From Costus lasius (lineage: Eukaryota > Streptophyta > Magnoliopsida > Zingiberales > Costaceae), in assembly GCA_027563935.2 (NCBI GenBank), contig CM050448.1, positions 70,255,843-70,319,842 of the forward strand: 64,000 nucleotides of DNA, written 5' to 3'. The notes below the pieces were generated by a model. The model did not search any database, had not been told where the DNA came from, and saw only the letters and a list, made by a program, of their open reading frames with translations. Shown piece after piece: positions 24,754 to 38,100 of this stretch; within the stretch, counting starts at the first letter, position 1; the number at the start of each line of letters is the position of its first letter. Made by a program: the position numbers and the translations under genes.

Positions 24754-27700
24754 TTGTTATTAATCTTATTCTCATTCTTAATTATAACATTGATTTTATT
24801 CTTGAAAATTATCTTCATCTTCATTTTGATCTGAGTTTTGATCTCAGATTTCAGTTTTAATCTTATAATCTTCATCTTTATCTTGCTCCTAATATTCATC
24901 TGAAACTCGATTTTGATCTCTGTGGAAATATTAATTTTTAATCTTGATATTAATATTTATATTTATCTTGCTCTTTTAATGATGAGGATGTTGATCTTGA
25001 TTATGATCCATATTTGATGTTTATCATTTTGAAATCTTAATTTAATATTGATTTTGTTCATGATCATGATGTTGATCTTAATTTTAATCATGATTTCAAA
25101 CTTCATCTTATGATATTCATCTTTATCTTCTTTTTAATCTTAATTTTAAACTCGATTTTGATCTTGTTTGTAATCTTAGTCTTCAATCGTGATATTATTA
25201 TTGATAAAGATATTGTTCTAATCATGACGAAAATTTTGAACTCGATTATGAGCTTTAATTGTTATTAATCTTATTCTCACTCTTAATTATAACATTGATT
25301 TTATTCTTAATAATTATCTTCATCTTCATTTTGAACTCAGTTTTGATCTCAGATTTCAGTTTTAATCTTATAATCTTCATCTTTATCTTGCTCCTAATAT
25401 TCATCTTAAACACGATTTTGATCTCTGTGGAAATATTGATTTTTCATCTTGATATTAATATTTATATTTATCTTGGTCTTTTAATGATGAGGATGTTGAT
25501 CTTGATTATGATCCATATTTGATGTTTATCATTTTGAAATCTTAATTTAATATTGATTTTGTTCTTGATCACGATGTTGATCTTGATTTTAATCATGATT
25601 TCAAACTTCATCTTATGGTATTAATCTTTATCTTCTTTTTAATCTTAATCTTTAACTCGATTTTGATCTTGTTTGTAATCTTGGTCTTCAATCTTGATAT
25701 TATTATTAATATTGATATTTATCTAATCATGATGAAAATTTTGAACTCGATTTATGAACTTCAATTGTTATTAATCTTATTCTCATTCTTAATTATAGCA
25801 TTCATCTTATTCTTGATAATTATCTTCATCTTCATTTTGATCTCAGTTTTGATCTCAAATTTCAGTTTAAATCTTATAATCTTCATCTTTATCTTGCTCC
25901 TAATATTCATCTTATACTTGATTTTGATCTCTATGGAAATATTTATTTTTAATCTTGATATTAATATTTATATTTATCTTGGTCTTTTAATGATGAGGAT
26001 GTTGATCTTAATTATGATCCATATTTGATGTTTAATTCAAACTTCATCTTATGATATTCACCTTTATCTTCTTTTTAATCTTAATCTTAAACTCGATTTT
26101 GATCTTGTTTGTAATCTTAGTCTTCAATCTTGATATTGTTATTGATATTGATATTGATATAATCAAGATAAAAATTTTGAACTCGATTGTGAGCTTTAAT
26201 TGTTATTAATCTTATTCTCATTCTTAATAATAACATTGATCTTATTCTTGATTATTATCTTTATCTTCATTTTAATCTCAGTTTCGATCTCAGATTTCAG
26301 TTTTAATAATATAATCTTCACCTTTATCTTGCTCCTAATATTCATCTTAAACTCGATTTTGTTCTCTATGGAAATATTGATTTTTAATCTTGATATTAAT
26401 ATTTATATTTATCTTACTCTTTTAATGATGAGGATGTTGATCTTGATTATGATCCATATTTGATGTTTATCATTATGAAATCTTAATTTAATATTGATTT
26501 TGTTCATGATCATGATGTTGATCTTAATTTTAATCATGATTTCAAACTTCATCTTATTATATTCATTTTTATCTTCTTTTTAATCTAAATCTTAAGCTCG
26601 ATTTTGATCTTGTTTGTAATCTTGGTCTTCAATCTTGATATTGATAATAATATTGATATTGTTCTAATCATGATGAAAATTTTGAACTCGATTATGAGCT
26701 TTAATTATTATTAATCGTATTCTCATTCTTAATTATAACATTGATTTTATTCTTGAAAATTATCTTCATCTTCATTTTGATCTGAGTTTTGATCTCAGAT
26801 TTCAGTTTTAATCTTATAATCTTCATCTTTATCTTGCTCCTAATATTCATCTTAAACTCGATTTTGATCTCTGTGGAAATATTAATTTTTAATCTTGATA
26901 TTAATATTTATATTTATCTTGCTCTTTTAATGATGAGGATGTTGATCTTGATTATGATCCATATTTGATGTTTATCATTTTGAAATCTTAATTTAATATT
27001 GATTTTGTTCATGATCATGATGTTGATCTTAATTTTAATCATGATTTCAAACTTCATCTTATGATATTCATCTTTATCTTCTTTTTAATCTTAATTTTAA
27101 ACTCGATTTTGATCTTGTTTGTAATCTTAGTCTTCAATCGTGATATTATTATTGATAAAGATATTGTTCTAATCATGACGAAAATTTTGAACTCGATTAT
27201 GAGCTTTAATTGTTATTAATCTTATTCTCACTCTTAATTATAACATTGATTTTATTCTTAATAATTATCTTCATCTTCATTTTGATCTCAGTTTTGATCT
27301 CAGATTTTAGTTTTAATCTTATAATCTTCATCTTTATCTTGCTCCTAATATTCATCTTAAACACGATTTTGATCTCTGTGGAAATATTGATTTTTAATCT
27401 TGATATTAATATTTATATTTATCTTGGTCTTTTAATGATGAGGATGTTGATCTTGATTATGATCCATATTTGATGTTTATCATTTTGAAATCTTAATTTA
27501 ATATTGATTTTGTTCTTGATCACGATGTTGATCTTGATTTTAATCATGATTTCAAACTTCATCTTATGGTATTAATCTTTATCTTCTTTTTAATCTTAAT
27601 CTTTAACTCGATTTTGATCTTGTTTGTAATCTTGGTCTTCAATCTTGATATTATTATTAATATTGATATTTATCTAATCATGATGAAAATTTTGAACTCG

Positions 27701-29685
27701 ATTTATAAACTTTAATTGTTATTAATCTTATTCTCATTCTTAATTATAGCATTCATCTTATTCTTGATAATTATCTTCATCTTCATTTTGATCTCAGTTT
27801 TGATCTCAAATTTCAGTTTTAATCTTATAATGTTCATCTTTATCTTGCTCCTAATATTCATCTTAAACTCGATTTTGATCTCTGTGGAAATATTAATTTT
27901 TAATCTTGATATTAATATTTATATTTATCTTGGTCTTTTAATGATGAGGATGTTGATCTTAATTATGATCCATATTTGATGTTTAATTCAAACTTCATCT
28001 TATGATATTCACCTTTATCTTCTTTGTAATCTTAATCTTAAACTCGATTTTGATCTTGTTTGTAATCTTAGTCTTCAATCTTGATATTGTTATTGATATT
28101 GATATTGATATAATCAAGATAAAAATTTTGAACTCGATTGTGAGCTTTAATTGTTATTAATCTTATTCTCATTCTTAATAATAACCTTGATCTTATTCTT
28201 GAATATTATCTTTATCTTCATTTTTATCTCAGTTTTGATCTCAGATTTCAGTTTTAATCTTATAATCTTCATCTTTATCTTGCTCCTAATATTCATCTTA
28301 AACTCGATTTTGATCTCTGTGGAAATATTAATTTTTAATCTTGATATTAATATTTATATTTATCTTGCTCTTTTAATGATGAGGATGTTGATCTTGATTA
28401 TGATCCATATTTGATGTTTATCATTTTGAAATCTTAATTTAATATTGATTTTGTTCATGATCATGATGTTGATCTTAATTTTAATCATGATTTCAAACTT
28501 CATCTTATGATATTCATCTTTATCTTCTTTTTAATCTTAATTTTAAACTCGATTTTGATCTTGTTTGTAATCTTAGTCTTCAATCGTGATATTATTATTG
28601 ATAAAGATATTGTTATAATCATGACGAAAATTTTGAACTCGATTATGAGCTTTAATTGTTATTAATCTTATTCTCACTCTTAATTATAACATTGATTTTA
28701 TTCTTAATAATTATCTTCATCTTCATTTTGATCTCAGTTTTGATCTCAGATTTCAGTTTTAATCTTATAATCTTCATCTTTATCTTGCTCCTAATATTCA
28801 TCTTAAACACGATTTTGATCTCTGTGGAAATATTGATTTTTAATCTTGATATTAATATTTATATTTATCTTGGTCTTTTAATGATGAGGATGTTGATCTT
28901 GATTATGATCCATATTTGATGTTTATCATTTTGAAATCTTAATTTAATATTGATTTTGTTCTTGATCACGATGTTGATCTTGATTTTAATCATGATTTCA
29001 AACTTCATCTTATGGTATTAATCTTTATCTTCTTTTTAATCTTAATCTTTAACTCGATTTTGATCTTGTTTGTAATCTTGGTCTTCAATCTTGATATTAT
29101 TATTAATATTGATATTGATCTAATCATGATGAAAATTTTGAACTCGATTTATAAACTTTAATTGTTATTAATCTTATTCTCATTCTTAATTATAGCATTC
29201 ATCTTATTCTTGATAATTATCTTCATCTTCATTTTGATCTCAGTTTTGATCTCAAATTTCAGTTTTAATCTTATAATCTTTATCTTTATCTTGCTCCTAA
29301 TATTCATCTTAAACTCGATTTTGATCTCTGTGGAAATATTAATTTTTAATCTTGATATTAATATTTATATTTATCTTGGTCTTTTAATGATGAGGATGTT
29401 GATCTTAATTATGATCCATATTTGATGTTTAATTCAAACTTCATCTTATGATATTCACCTTTATCTTCTTTTTAATTTTAATCTTAAACTCGATTTTGAT
29501 CTTGTTTGTAATCTTAGTCTTCAATCTTGATATTGTTATTGATATTGATATTGATATAATCAAGATAAAAATTTTGAACTCGATTGTGTGCTTTAATTGT
29601 TATTAATCTTATTCTCATTCTTAATAATAACCTTGATCTTATTCTTGATTATTATCTTTATCTTCATTTTGATCTGAGTTTCGAT
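24754..29685. repeat. Higher-order repeats of 1,951 bp and 1,446 bp
   Basis: Monomers 25259, 25765, 26200 and 26705 are followed by 27210, 27716, 28151, then 28656, 29162, 29597. The first step is 1,951 bp (four monomers) and the next exactly 1,446 bp (three monomers of 506, 435 and 505 bp). The short monomer is marked by GATGTTTAATTCAAACTTC, where about 70 bp are deleted. Copies are nearly identical by eye, so this is a recent expansion. It is cut at 29685 by the copia-1 junction. Confidence 0.85.
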
Positions 29686-29781
29686 TTTGTTCTTGCTGTT
29701 CTTAAGTCCTGAATTGATTCTCACATTGATACTGACCTTGCTGTTCTTGCATTGTTGTAGATTACTGCAGCAACGAATACC

Positions 29782-32700
29782 ACGAATTTCAATGTGCGAT
29801 CCCTACTGGAAAGGGAGAAGTTTGCTGGACCAAACTTCTCAGACTGGTACGGACACCTTAAGATTGTTCTTAAGGCAGAGAGGAAGCTGTATGTCCTCGA
29901 GACGGCTATACCGCCTCAATCCGCTACGAACGCCGCAAGGGCGGTTCGCGATGCTTATGAAAAGCATGTCAATGATAGCATTGATGTCGCTTGCCTGATG
30001 CTTGCGTCTATGACGCCAGAGCTGCAGCGTCAGCATGAGGATCTATCTGCTATACAAATTATAGCAAACCTCAAGCTGCTGTATGCTGCACAGGCTAGGA
30101 CTGAATGCTACAATTTGACTAAACTTTTCTTTCAGAGCAAACTAGCTGAAGGGAGTCCAGTGGGAGCTCACGTACTCAAGATGATTGGGTACAAGGAGGC
30201 TCTAGAGAAACTGGGACATACCATCAATCAGGAGCTTGCTGTAGACATCATATTGCAGTCTCTCCCGACCTCTTTCGATCCGTTCATCATTAACTTTAAT
30301 ATGAACAAGATCGACTGTACGCCGGCAGAGTTACTGAATATGCTCTTGACTACAGAGCTGACTCTTAAGGGAAAGCCTTCATCCTCTGTCTTGATGGTTC
30401 CTTCAAGGAACAATAAGAAAGGGAAGAAGGGCAAAGCCCCTGTCAAGAGCTACAGCAAGGCTCTGAAACAAAAGGTTAAGCGGTCGAAGGAATACAGATG
30501 TTTCCATTGTGGCCAGCTGGGTCACTGGAAAAAGGATTGTAAAGCGCTCCAGGGAGACAAGAAGGGAAGTTTCGCTTCTGGCTCAGGTATTTTCGTGACT
30601 GAAGTCATGGTTTCTTCTTCTATATCATGGGTGTTGGACACTGCATGTGGAGTTCACATTTGTTCAAATGTACAGGAACTCAAGAGAAGAAGACAGGTGG
30701 GACAGCATGAGGTGGACCTACGAGTTGGAAACGGGGCACGGGTTGCTGCTGTTGCTGTAGGAGTTTATAACATCTCATTACCATCTGGACTTGTATTGGA
30801 ACTAGACAATTGTTACTTTGTACCAAGCATTACGAAAAATATTATCTCTATTCCTGCTCTTGTCAGGAAAGGGTTTTCCTTTGAATGCAATATTTCAAAG
30901 TGTGTTATTTCTTATGATAATATTGTTTATGCTACTGGGTCAATTAACAATGGGTTATTCATGTTGGACATGGAATGTTCTATACAGCAAATTGATATTA
31001 AGAAAGCCAAATATGCTGATGACAGCACCTTGCTATGGCATAGTCGTTTAGGCCATATTAACAAGAAGCGCATTAAGCGGTTGCATGATCATGGACTGCT
31101 GGGATCATTCTCCTATGAGGAGCTTGATACATGCAAAGCTTGTTTAATGGGTAAAATGACGAAGGCCCCTTTTTCTAAAAAAGGTCAAAGGGCTTCAGGT
31201 TTACTCGACCTTATACACAGTGATGTGTGTGGGCCTTTTAGTAAACATGCCAGAGGTGGCTATCTATACTTCATTACCTTTACTGATGATTTCAGTAGAT
31301 ATGGGTATGTCTATTTAATGAGACATAAGAGTGAATCTTTTGACAAGTTCAAAGAGTTCAAGAATGAAGTACAGAATCAATTAGGCCGAAATATCAAGGC
31401 ACTTCGCTCAGATCGAGGTGGTGAATACTTGAGTCATGAGTTTACTGACTATCTGAAGGAGTGTGGGATTATCTCACAGCTCACTCCGCCAGGAACACCG
31501 CAATGGAATGGTGTGTCCGAAAGGAGGAACAGAACCTTATTGGATATGGTTCGTTTTATGATGAGTCAGGCTACTCTACCTTACTCCTTTTGGGGATTTG
31601 CACTGGAAACAGCTGCAAAGGTACTAAATCGAGTGCCATCCAAGGCAGTTTCAAAGACGCCATATGAGTTATGGTATGGGAAACAGCCAAGCTTGACATT
31701 TATTAAGATCTGGGGTTGCGAGGCTTATGTCAAAAAGCTCGCCTCTGGGAAACTAGAGAGCAGATCTGAGAAATGTATCTTTGTCGGTTACCCTAAGGAA
31801 ACTAAGGGTTATTATTTCTATGATCCCAAAGAGAACAAAGTATTTGTTGCTCGAACGGCCATTTTTCTTGAGAAGGAGTTTCTTCTGCAAGAGGGCAGTG
31901 GGAGAGAAATAAAGCTGGATGAGAATCCAGAGGAAGGACAAAGTTGTCAAGCACAGTTGGATGTGCCTGAGCCAGTAGAACAGGTTATTGAACAACCTGA
32001 GGCTCAGATATCACGGGAACCGCGTAGATCGGGAAGGATCCGTCGACAGCCTGAGCGCTATGACGGAGTCTACATCATTGATCATGATGAACCCCTCACT
32101 TATGCGGATGCGGTCAGTGGACCGGAATCAGCGAGATGGCTTGAAGCTATGCGAGCCGAAATGGACTCCATGTATGATAACCAAGTTTGGGATTTGGTAG
32201 ATCCGCCTCCGGGAGTAATCCCTATAGGCTGTAAGTGGATCTTCAAGAAGAAGATTGACATGGATGGTAACGTGGTTACCTATAAAGGCAGGCTAGTTGC
32301 GAAAGGTTTCAAACAAATCTACGGGATAGATTATGATGAAACTTTCTCTCCTGTAGCTGTGTTCAAGTCTATTCGGATTCTTTTCGCGATAGCAGCATAT
32401 TACGATTATGAGATCTGGCAAATGGATGTGAAGACCGCTTTCCTTAATGGAAAACTGGATGAGGATGTCTATATGACACAACCTGAAGGTTTTACTAATC
32501 CATCAGATCGTCATAAAATATGCAAGTTAAAGAAGTCCATTTATGGACTTAAGCAAGCATCAAGAAGCTGGAATATTCGTTTTGATGAATCAATCAGTGG
32601 ATTTGGTTTCATCAAGAATGAAGATGACCCGTGTGTATATAAGAGGTTTAGTGGGAGCGTGATTACTTTTCTAGTCCTCTACGTCGATGATATCTTGATC

Positions 32701-33473
32701 ATTGGAAACGATATTCCTGAAATGCATGCAGTTAAGGCATGGCTAAGGAAATGTTTCCAGATGAAAGATTTAGGAGAAGCAGCCTATGTATTAGGTGTGA
32801 AGATCTACAGGGATAGATCTAAGAGGCTTCTCGGGCTATGCCAGAGTACTTACATCGATAAAGTCCTGGAGAGATTCCATTTAGAGAATTCTAAAAGAGG
32901 ATATCTTCCAGTCAGACATGGTCTGAATCTTTCAAAGAGTCAGTGTCCACAAACACACACTGAGAAAGATGAAATGGACAATACGCCTTATGCTTCGGCT
33001 ATTGGATCCATTATGTATGCGATGTTGTGTACTCGCCCAGACGTCGCTTACGGGTTAAGCGTGACCAGTCGGTTCCAAAGTAATCCAGGTCAGGCGCACT
33101 GGGTTGCAGTCAAGAACATTTTAAAATATCTTCGGAGGACCAAAGATATGTTCTTGGTGTATGGTGGTCAGGAAGAACTCAGTATTGAAGGATATACTGA
33201 CGCTTCGTTCCAATCTGACAAGGATGATTTCCGATCGCAATCAGGCTATGTTTTTAGCTTGAATGGAGGAGCAGTGGTGTGGAAGAGTTTCAAACAGTCT
33301 ATAGTTGCTGATTCTACCACGGAAGCCGAGTATGTTGCAGCCTCAGAAGCATCCAAGGAGGCAGTGTGGATTCGTAAGTTCGTTCAAGAACTTGGTGTTG
33401 TTCCTTCGAGTGCAGATCCTTTGGTTATCTTCTGTGATAACACTGGAGCAATCGCACAAGCAAAGGAACCACG
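29782..33473 (+). pseudogene. Copia-1 gag-pol, first part, start codon lost
   Basis: Encodes the polyprotein that packages, cuts, integrates and reverse-transcribes the element. Aligned to copia-2, the start codon position reads ACG at 29782-29784 instead of ATG. The frame then stays open for about 1,230 codons with no stop. Domains in order: gag (LLEREKFAGPNFSDW near the N-terminus); zinc knuckle CFHCGQLGHWKKDC; protease box LDTACG; integrase with HSRLGH, CKAC and SDRGGEY; reverse transcriptase with MDVKTAFLNG and YVDD; and RNase H up to the word AKEPR. There it runs into the copia-2 LTR and stops after eleven foreign residues at 33508-33510. Identity to copia-2 is clearly above 90% by eye. 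Dead through start loss, missing 5' LTR and the insertion. Confidence 0.93.
33469..33473. other. Target-site duplication of copia-2, left copy
   Basis: CCACG directly before the LTR terminus at 33474. It matches 42664-42668 and comes from the copia-1 RNase H coding sequence. Confidence 0.96.
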
Positions 33474-35173
33474 TGAAGGAACCCCTAATCATAAGGGGGC
33501 AAAACCCTAAGCATGGCGCTAATGTAAAATATGCAAGCGGAAGCAAGGGTTCAAGATCATTTGCATGCCATATGTTCAACTATAATCGATTGAATAGATT
33601 GAGATAAAAATCATACCAATGCCATATGCTTGGTAGTCGGCTTGGATAAAGAGAACAAAGTAGATCTCCTCCACAAGTTCACACACAAGGTGAAGATGCT
33701 TACTCCTTGCGGTCTCTTGTGCTAGCAAGACACCCAAGCCTTCAAGTGTCGAATGGAAGGGGATGATGAACCTCTTGGCCGAGAGCTCCTCTCGCTCAAC
33801 GTCTCCTTCTCTTCGTCAATCACCACCCAACCAAAGTCGAATGCGTTGAAGAGAAGAGCGCAAACGCATATGCGTTTTTGGCATTGAAGTGAGTGAAACC
33901 GGCCCTTGATGACTTTCCATAAATGGAAGCTCATCAAGTCCATGCGCTCAACTCAACCCAAACGCATTTTAGGATTGAACCATGCGTTCACCATTGTGAA
34001 CCGGTTCAAGCCAAAATGTCAAATCGGCTTTGGTTCAACAAACCAAACCGAAATAGCTCTAGCCACTTGGTCTAGACCAAATTGAACCCCCAAGGCTCAT
34101 GATCTAACCATTCATCATCTGATGCCCTTGATCTCTCCGATCTAGCATCACCTCTCTCGATCGAAGCTTACCGATCTCAAGTCCTAATCAATCAAACATG
34201 ATCAGACCAGATCTCACTTACAATCAGAGATTAAATCCCTTTAATCTGAACTCAAAGAATCCAGTCCATACGATCTGACTCAAGTAAGCCATATCACCAA
34301 ATTGTGCGACCCTGAGGGTTTCCTCTAAATGTCGGTAACGATAACTTACGTTATCAATATCAGTGAGGGGTATCTAGCAACACATCACTGTCTCCCGATA
34401 TAAAGGAAAGAGTCTTCCAAGACTACTCCCAAACCATAGCACAAGTGTGACTCAATTCACAAGGCATACATGTGTCCTTTGCCACTGGATGTTCTTATTG
34501 GACAAGCGGGTCAAGCTTGTAACTCCAATACGATGAGCATGATTAGATCAGATGCACATAGTCATCTGGGTATGGCCATACACTATCTCAATCATCTCAT
34601 ATAGGGGGGCCCTTAGAACACCACACTCCTTAAACAAGGAGACGGCAATCCTATGTCTATCACTAGTGCCCTAACCTGATTCAAGCTCACCATCCAAGAT
34701 AGTCTATAATCATTATATTTCAAATGATATTGAACTACCTCAAAACAATGACAATCATCATTTAGAAACACAAGTGATCTCAAGTCAAAGGACATGTGCC
34801 ACTTGCTGCTTACAAGGATCATTCACATTGTGACAAGCAATGGAATATCCCAGTAGGGTCTGTCCAGTACATCCAATGTACCCATGAGTCTACATCTTAT
34901 TCCATGCTCGAAGCATCCTATAAGATTAGCACTTATATTAGTCTCAATCATATCAAGGCTGTCTCATGTTCACCAAGATATCTCGACTAAGGACATATAG
35001 CCTGTCAGCCTAGCTGAACAGCTTTGAGACATTATTCAGAAGTACACTTATTACAGCAGACAAGGTAACAACCTGAATAACAACCATGCCTTATTATAAA
35101 CTTAAGAGTTTATTACATGATACTTATACAATCCCAAGGCCTCAAACATTAGCCTTAAGGGCATACCCCAACA
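33474..35173 (-). repeat. Copia-2 3' LTR
   Basis: 1,700 bp, read on the minus strand from TGTTGGGGTATGCCC (35173 leftwards) to GGGGTTCCTTCA. The last triplet differs from the 5' LTR (TCA versus ACA), but the CA end is kept. Short reading frames inside, for example at 33722-33943 and 34613-34822, occur identically in the other LTR and show no known domain, so they are not called genes. Confidence 0.96.
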
Positions 35174-35184
35174 ATCTCCCACTT
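35174..35184 (-). promoter_or_regulatory. Copia-2 polypurine tract
   Basis: The minus strand reads AAGTGGGAGAT immediately upstream of the 3' LTR. This is the expected primer site for plus-strand DNA synthesis. The same sequence precedes the copia-1 3' LTR. Confidence 0.85.
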
Positions 35185-35193
35185 GCACTTAAT

Positions 35194-38100
35194 CTAATGG
35201 TTGAGAAATCTCAAACCCATATTATTACAGTGCTTCTCATGCTTCTGCTGCGCCAGAGGCTTGGTAAGCGGGTCTGCCAGATTGTCATCTGTATGAACCT
35301 TGCAAATCTTGATCTCGCCTCGATCAATGATCTCCCGGATCAAGTGAAACCGTCTCTGTATGTGCTTGGACTTCTGGTGCGACCGTGGTTCCTTTGCTTG
35401 TGCTATAGCACCAGTGTTATCACAGAAGATAACCAAAGGATCTGCACTCGAAGGAACGACACCAAGTTCTCTCACGAACTTACGAATCCACACTGCCTCC
35501 TTGGATGCTTCCGAGGCTGCAACATACTCGGCTTCTGTTGTGGAATCAGCAACAGTTGACTGTTTGAAGCTCTTCCACACCACTGCTCCACCATTCAAGC
35601 TAAAAACATAGCCTGATTGCGATCGGAAATCATCCTGGTCCGACTGGAACGAAGCATCAGTATATCCCTCTATACTGAGTTCTTCCTGACCACCATATAT
35701 CAAGAACATATCTTTGGTCCTCCGCAGATATTTCAAGATGTTCTTGACTGCAATCCAGTGCGCCAATCCTGGATTACTTTGGAATCGACTGGTCACGCTT
35801 AACCCGTAAGCGACGTCTGGGCGAGTACACAACATCGCATACATAATGGACCCAATAGCCGAAGCATAAGGCGTATTGTCCATTTCATCTTTCTCAGTCT
35901 GTGTTTGTGGACACTGACTCTTTGAAAGATTCAGACCATGTCTGACTGGAAGATATCCACGTTTAGAATTCTCTAAATGGAATCTCTCCAGGACTTTATC
36001 GATGTAAGTACTCTGGCACAGCCCGAGAAGCCTCTTAGATCTATCCCGGTAGATCTTGACACCTAATACATAGGCTGCTTCTCCTAGATCTTTCATCTGG
36101 AAACATTTTCCTAACCATGCCTTAACAGCATGCAGTTCAGGAATATCATTTCCAATGATTAAGATATCATCGACGTAGAGGATTAGGAATGTAATCACGC
36201 TCCCACTAAACCTCTTATATACACACGGGTCATCTTCGTTCTTGATGAAACCAAACTCAGAGATTGATTCATCAAAACGAATATTCCAGCTTCTTGATGC
36301 TTGTTTAAGTCCATAAATGGACTTCTTTAACTTGCATATTTTATGACGATCTGCTGGATTAGTGAAACCTTCCGGTTGTGTCATATACACATCCTCATCC
36401 AGATTTCCATTAAGGAAAGCTGTCTTCACATCCATTTGCCAGATCTCATAGTCGTAATATGCTGCTATCGCGAAAAGAATCCGAATAGACTTAAACATGG
36501 CTACAGGAGAGAAAGTTTCATCATAATCTATCCCGTAGATTTGTTTGAAACCTTTCACAACTAGCCTGCCTTTATAGGTAACCACGTTACCGTCCATGTC
36601 AATCTTCTTCTTGAAGATCCATTTACAGCCTATAGGGATTACTCCCGGAGGCGGATCAACCAAATCCCAGACTTGGTTATCTGACATGGAGTCCATCTCG
36701 GCTCGCATAGCTTCAAGCCATCTAGCTGATTCCGGTCCACTGACCGCATCCGCATAAGTTAGGGGTTCATCATTATCAATGATGTAGACTCCGTCATAGC
36801 GCTCAGGCTGTCGACGGATCCTACCCGATCTTCGCGGTTCCCGTGATATCTGAGCCTCAGGTTGTTCAGTAACCTGATCTACCAGCTCAGGCACATCCAA
36901 CTCTGCTTGACTACTTTGTCCTTCCTCTGAATTCTCATCCAGCTTTATTTCTCTCCCACTGGCCTCTTGCAGAAGAAACTCCTTCTCAAGAAATATGGCC
37001 GTCCGAGCAACAAAAACCTTGTTCTCTTTGGGATCGAAGAAATAATAACCCTTAGTTTCCTTAGGGTAACCGACAAAGATACATTTCTCAGATCTGCTCT
37101 CCAGTTTCCCAGAGGCGAGCTTTTTGACATAAGCCTCGCAACCCCAGATCCTGATAAATGTCAAGCTAGGCTGTTTTCCATACCATAACTCATATGGCGT
37201 CTTTAAAACTGCCTTGGATGGCACTCGGTTTAGTACCTTTGCAGCTGTTTCCAGTGCAAAACCCCAAAAGGAATATGGAAGAGTGGCCTGACTCATCATA
37301 GAACGAACCATGTCTAGTAACGTTCTATTTCTCCTCTCGGACACACCATTCCATTGCGGTGTTCCTGGCGGAGTGAGCTGTGAGATAATCCCACACTCCT
37401 TCAGATAGTCAGTAAATCCATGACTCAGGTATTCACCACCTCGATCAGAACGAAGTGCCTTGATATTTCGGCCTAGCTGATTTTGTACTTCATTTTTGAA
37501 CTCTTTGAATTTGTCAAAAGATTCACTTTTATGTCTCATTAAATAGACATACCCATACCTACTGAAATCATCAGTAAAGGTAATGAAGTACTGATAGCCA
37601 CCTCTGGCATGTTTACTAAAAGGCCCACACACATCACTGTGTATAAGGTCAAGTAAACCCGAAGCCCTTTGACCTTTGTGAGGAAAAGGAGACTTCGTCA
37701 TTTTACCCATCAAACAAGCTTTGCATGTATCAATCTCCTCATAGGAGAATGATCCCAGCAGTCCATGTTCATGCAGCCGCTTAATGCGCTTCTCGTTTAT
37801 ATGGCCTAAACGACTATGCCATAACAAGGTGCTGTCATCAGCATACTTGGCTTTCTTATTATCAATGTTTTGTATAGAATTTTCCATGTCCAACATGTAT
37901 AACCCATTGTTAATTGAACCAGTTGCATACACAATATTATCATGAGATAAAACACACTTTGAAATATTGCATTCAAAGGCAAATCCTTTCCTGACAAGAG
38001 CAGGAATAGAGATAATATTCTTGGTAATACTCGGTACAAAATAACAATTGTTTAATTCTAATACAACGCCAGATGGTAAAGAAATGAAATAGTCTCCTAC

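Larger units (their letters stand above)
11919..29685. repeat. Satellite block B, 35 monomers with changing higher-order period
   Basis: Uninterrupted array of the same satellite, with monomer origins near 12100, 12605, 13110, 13616, 14109, 14615, 15145, 15639, 16150, 16709, 17214, 17720, 18224, 18718, 19212, 19723, 20228, 20734, 21239, 21743, 22248, 22753, 23259, 23755, 24249, 24754, 25259, 25765, 26200, 26705, 27210, 27716, 28151, 28656, 29162 and a cut one at 29597. Most units are 504-506 bp. Exceptions are 435 bp (deletion of about 70 bp, at 25765, 27716 and 29162), 530 bp (extra 12-bp units) and 559 bp (67-bp internal duplication). No transposon or gene is found inside. Confidence 0.95.

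Noticed and set aside
33722..33943. Short frames duplicated at 33722 and 41212, 34613 and 42103, 34796 and 42286
   Set aside because: They are the same LTR sequence in the two copia-2 LTRs. Duplication reflects LTR identity, not gene conservation.
34330..34410. TATA box of the copia-2 LTR at the CCTTTATATC word on the minus strand
   Set aside because: Not a clean TATAAA match and no start-site evidence, so no promoter is annotated.
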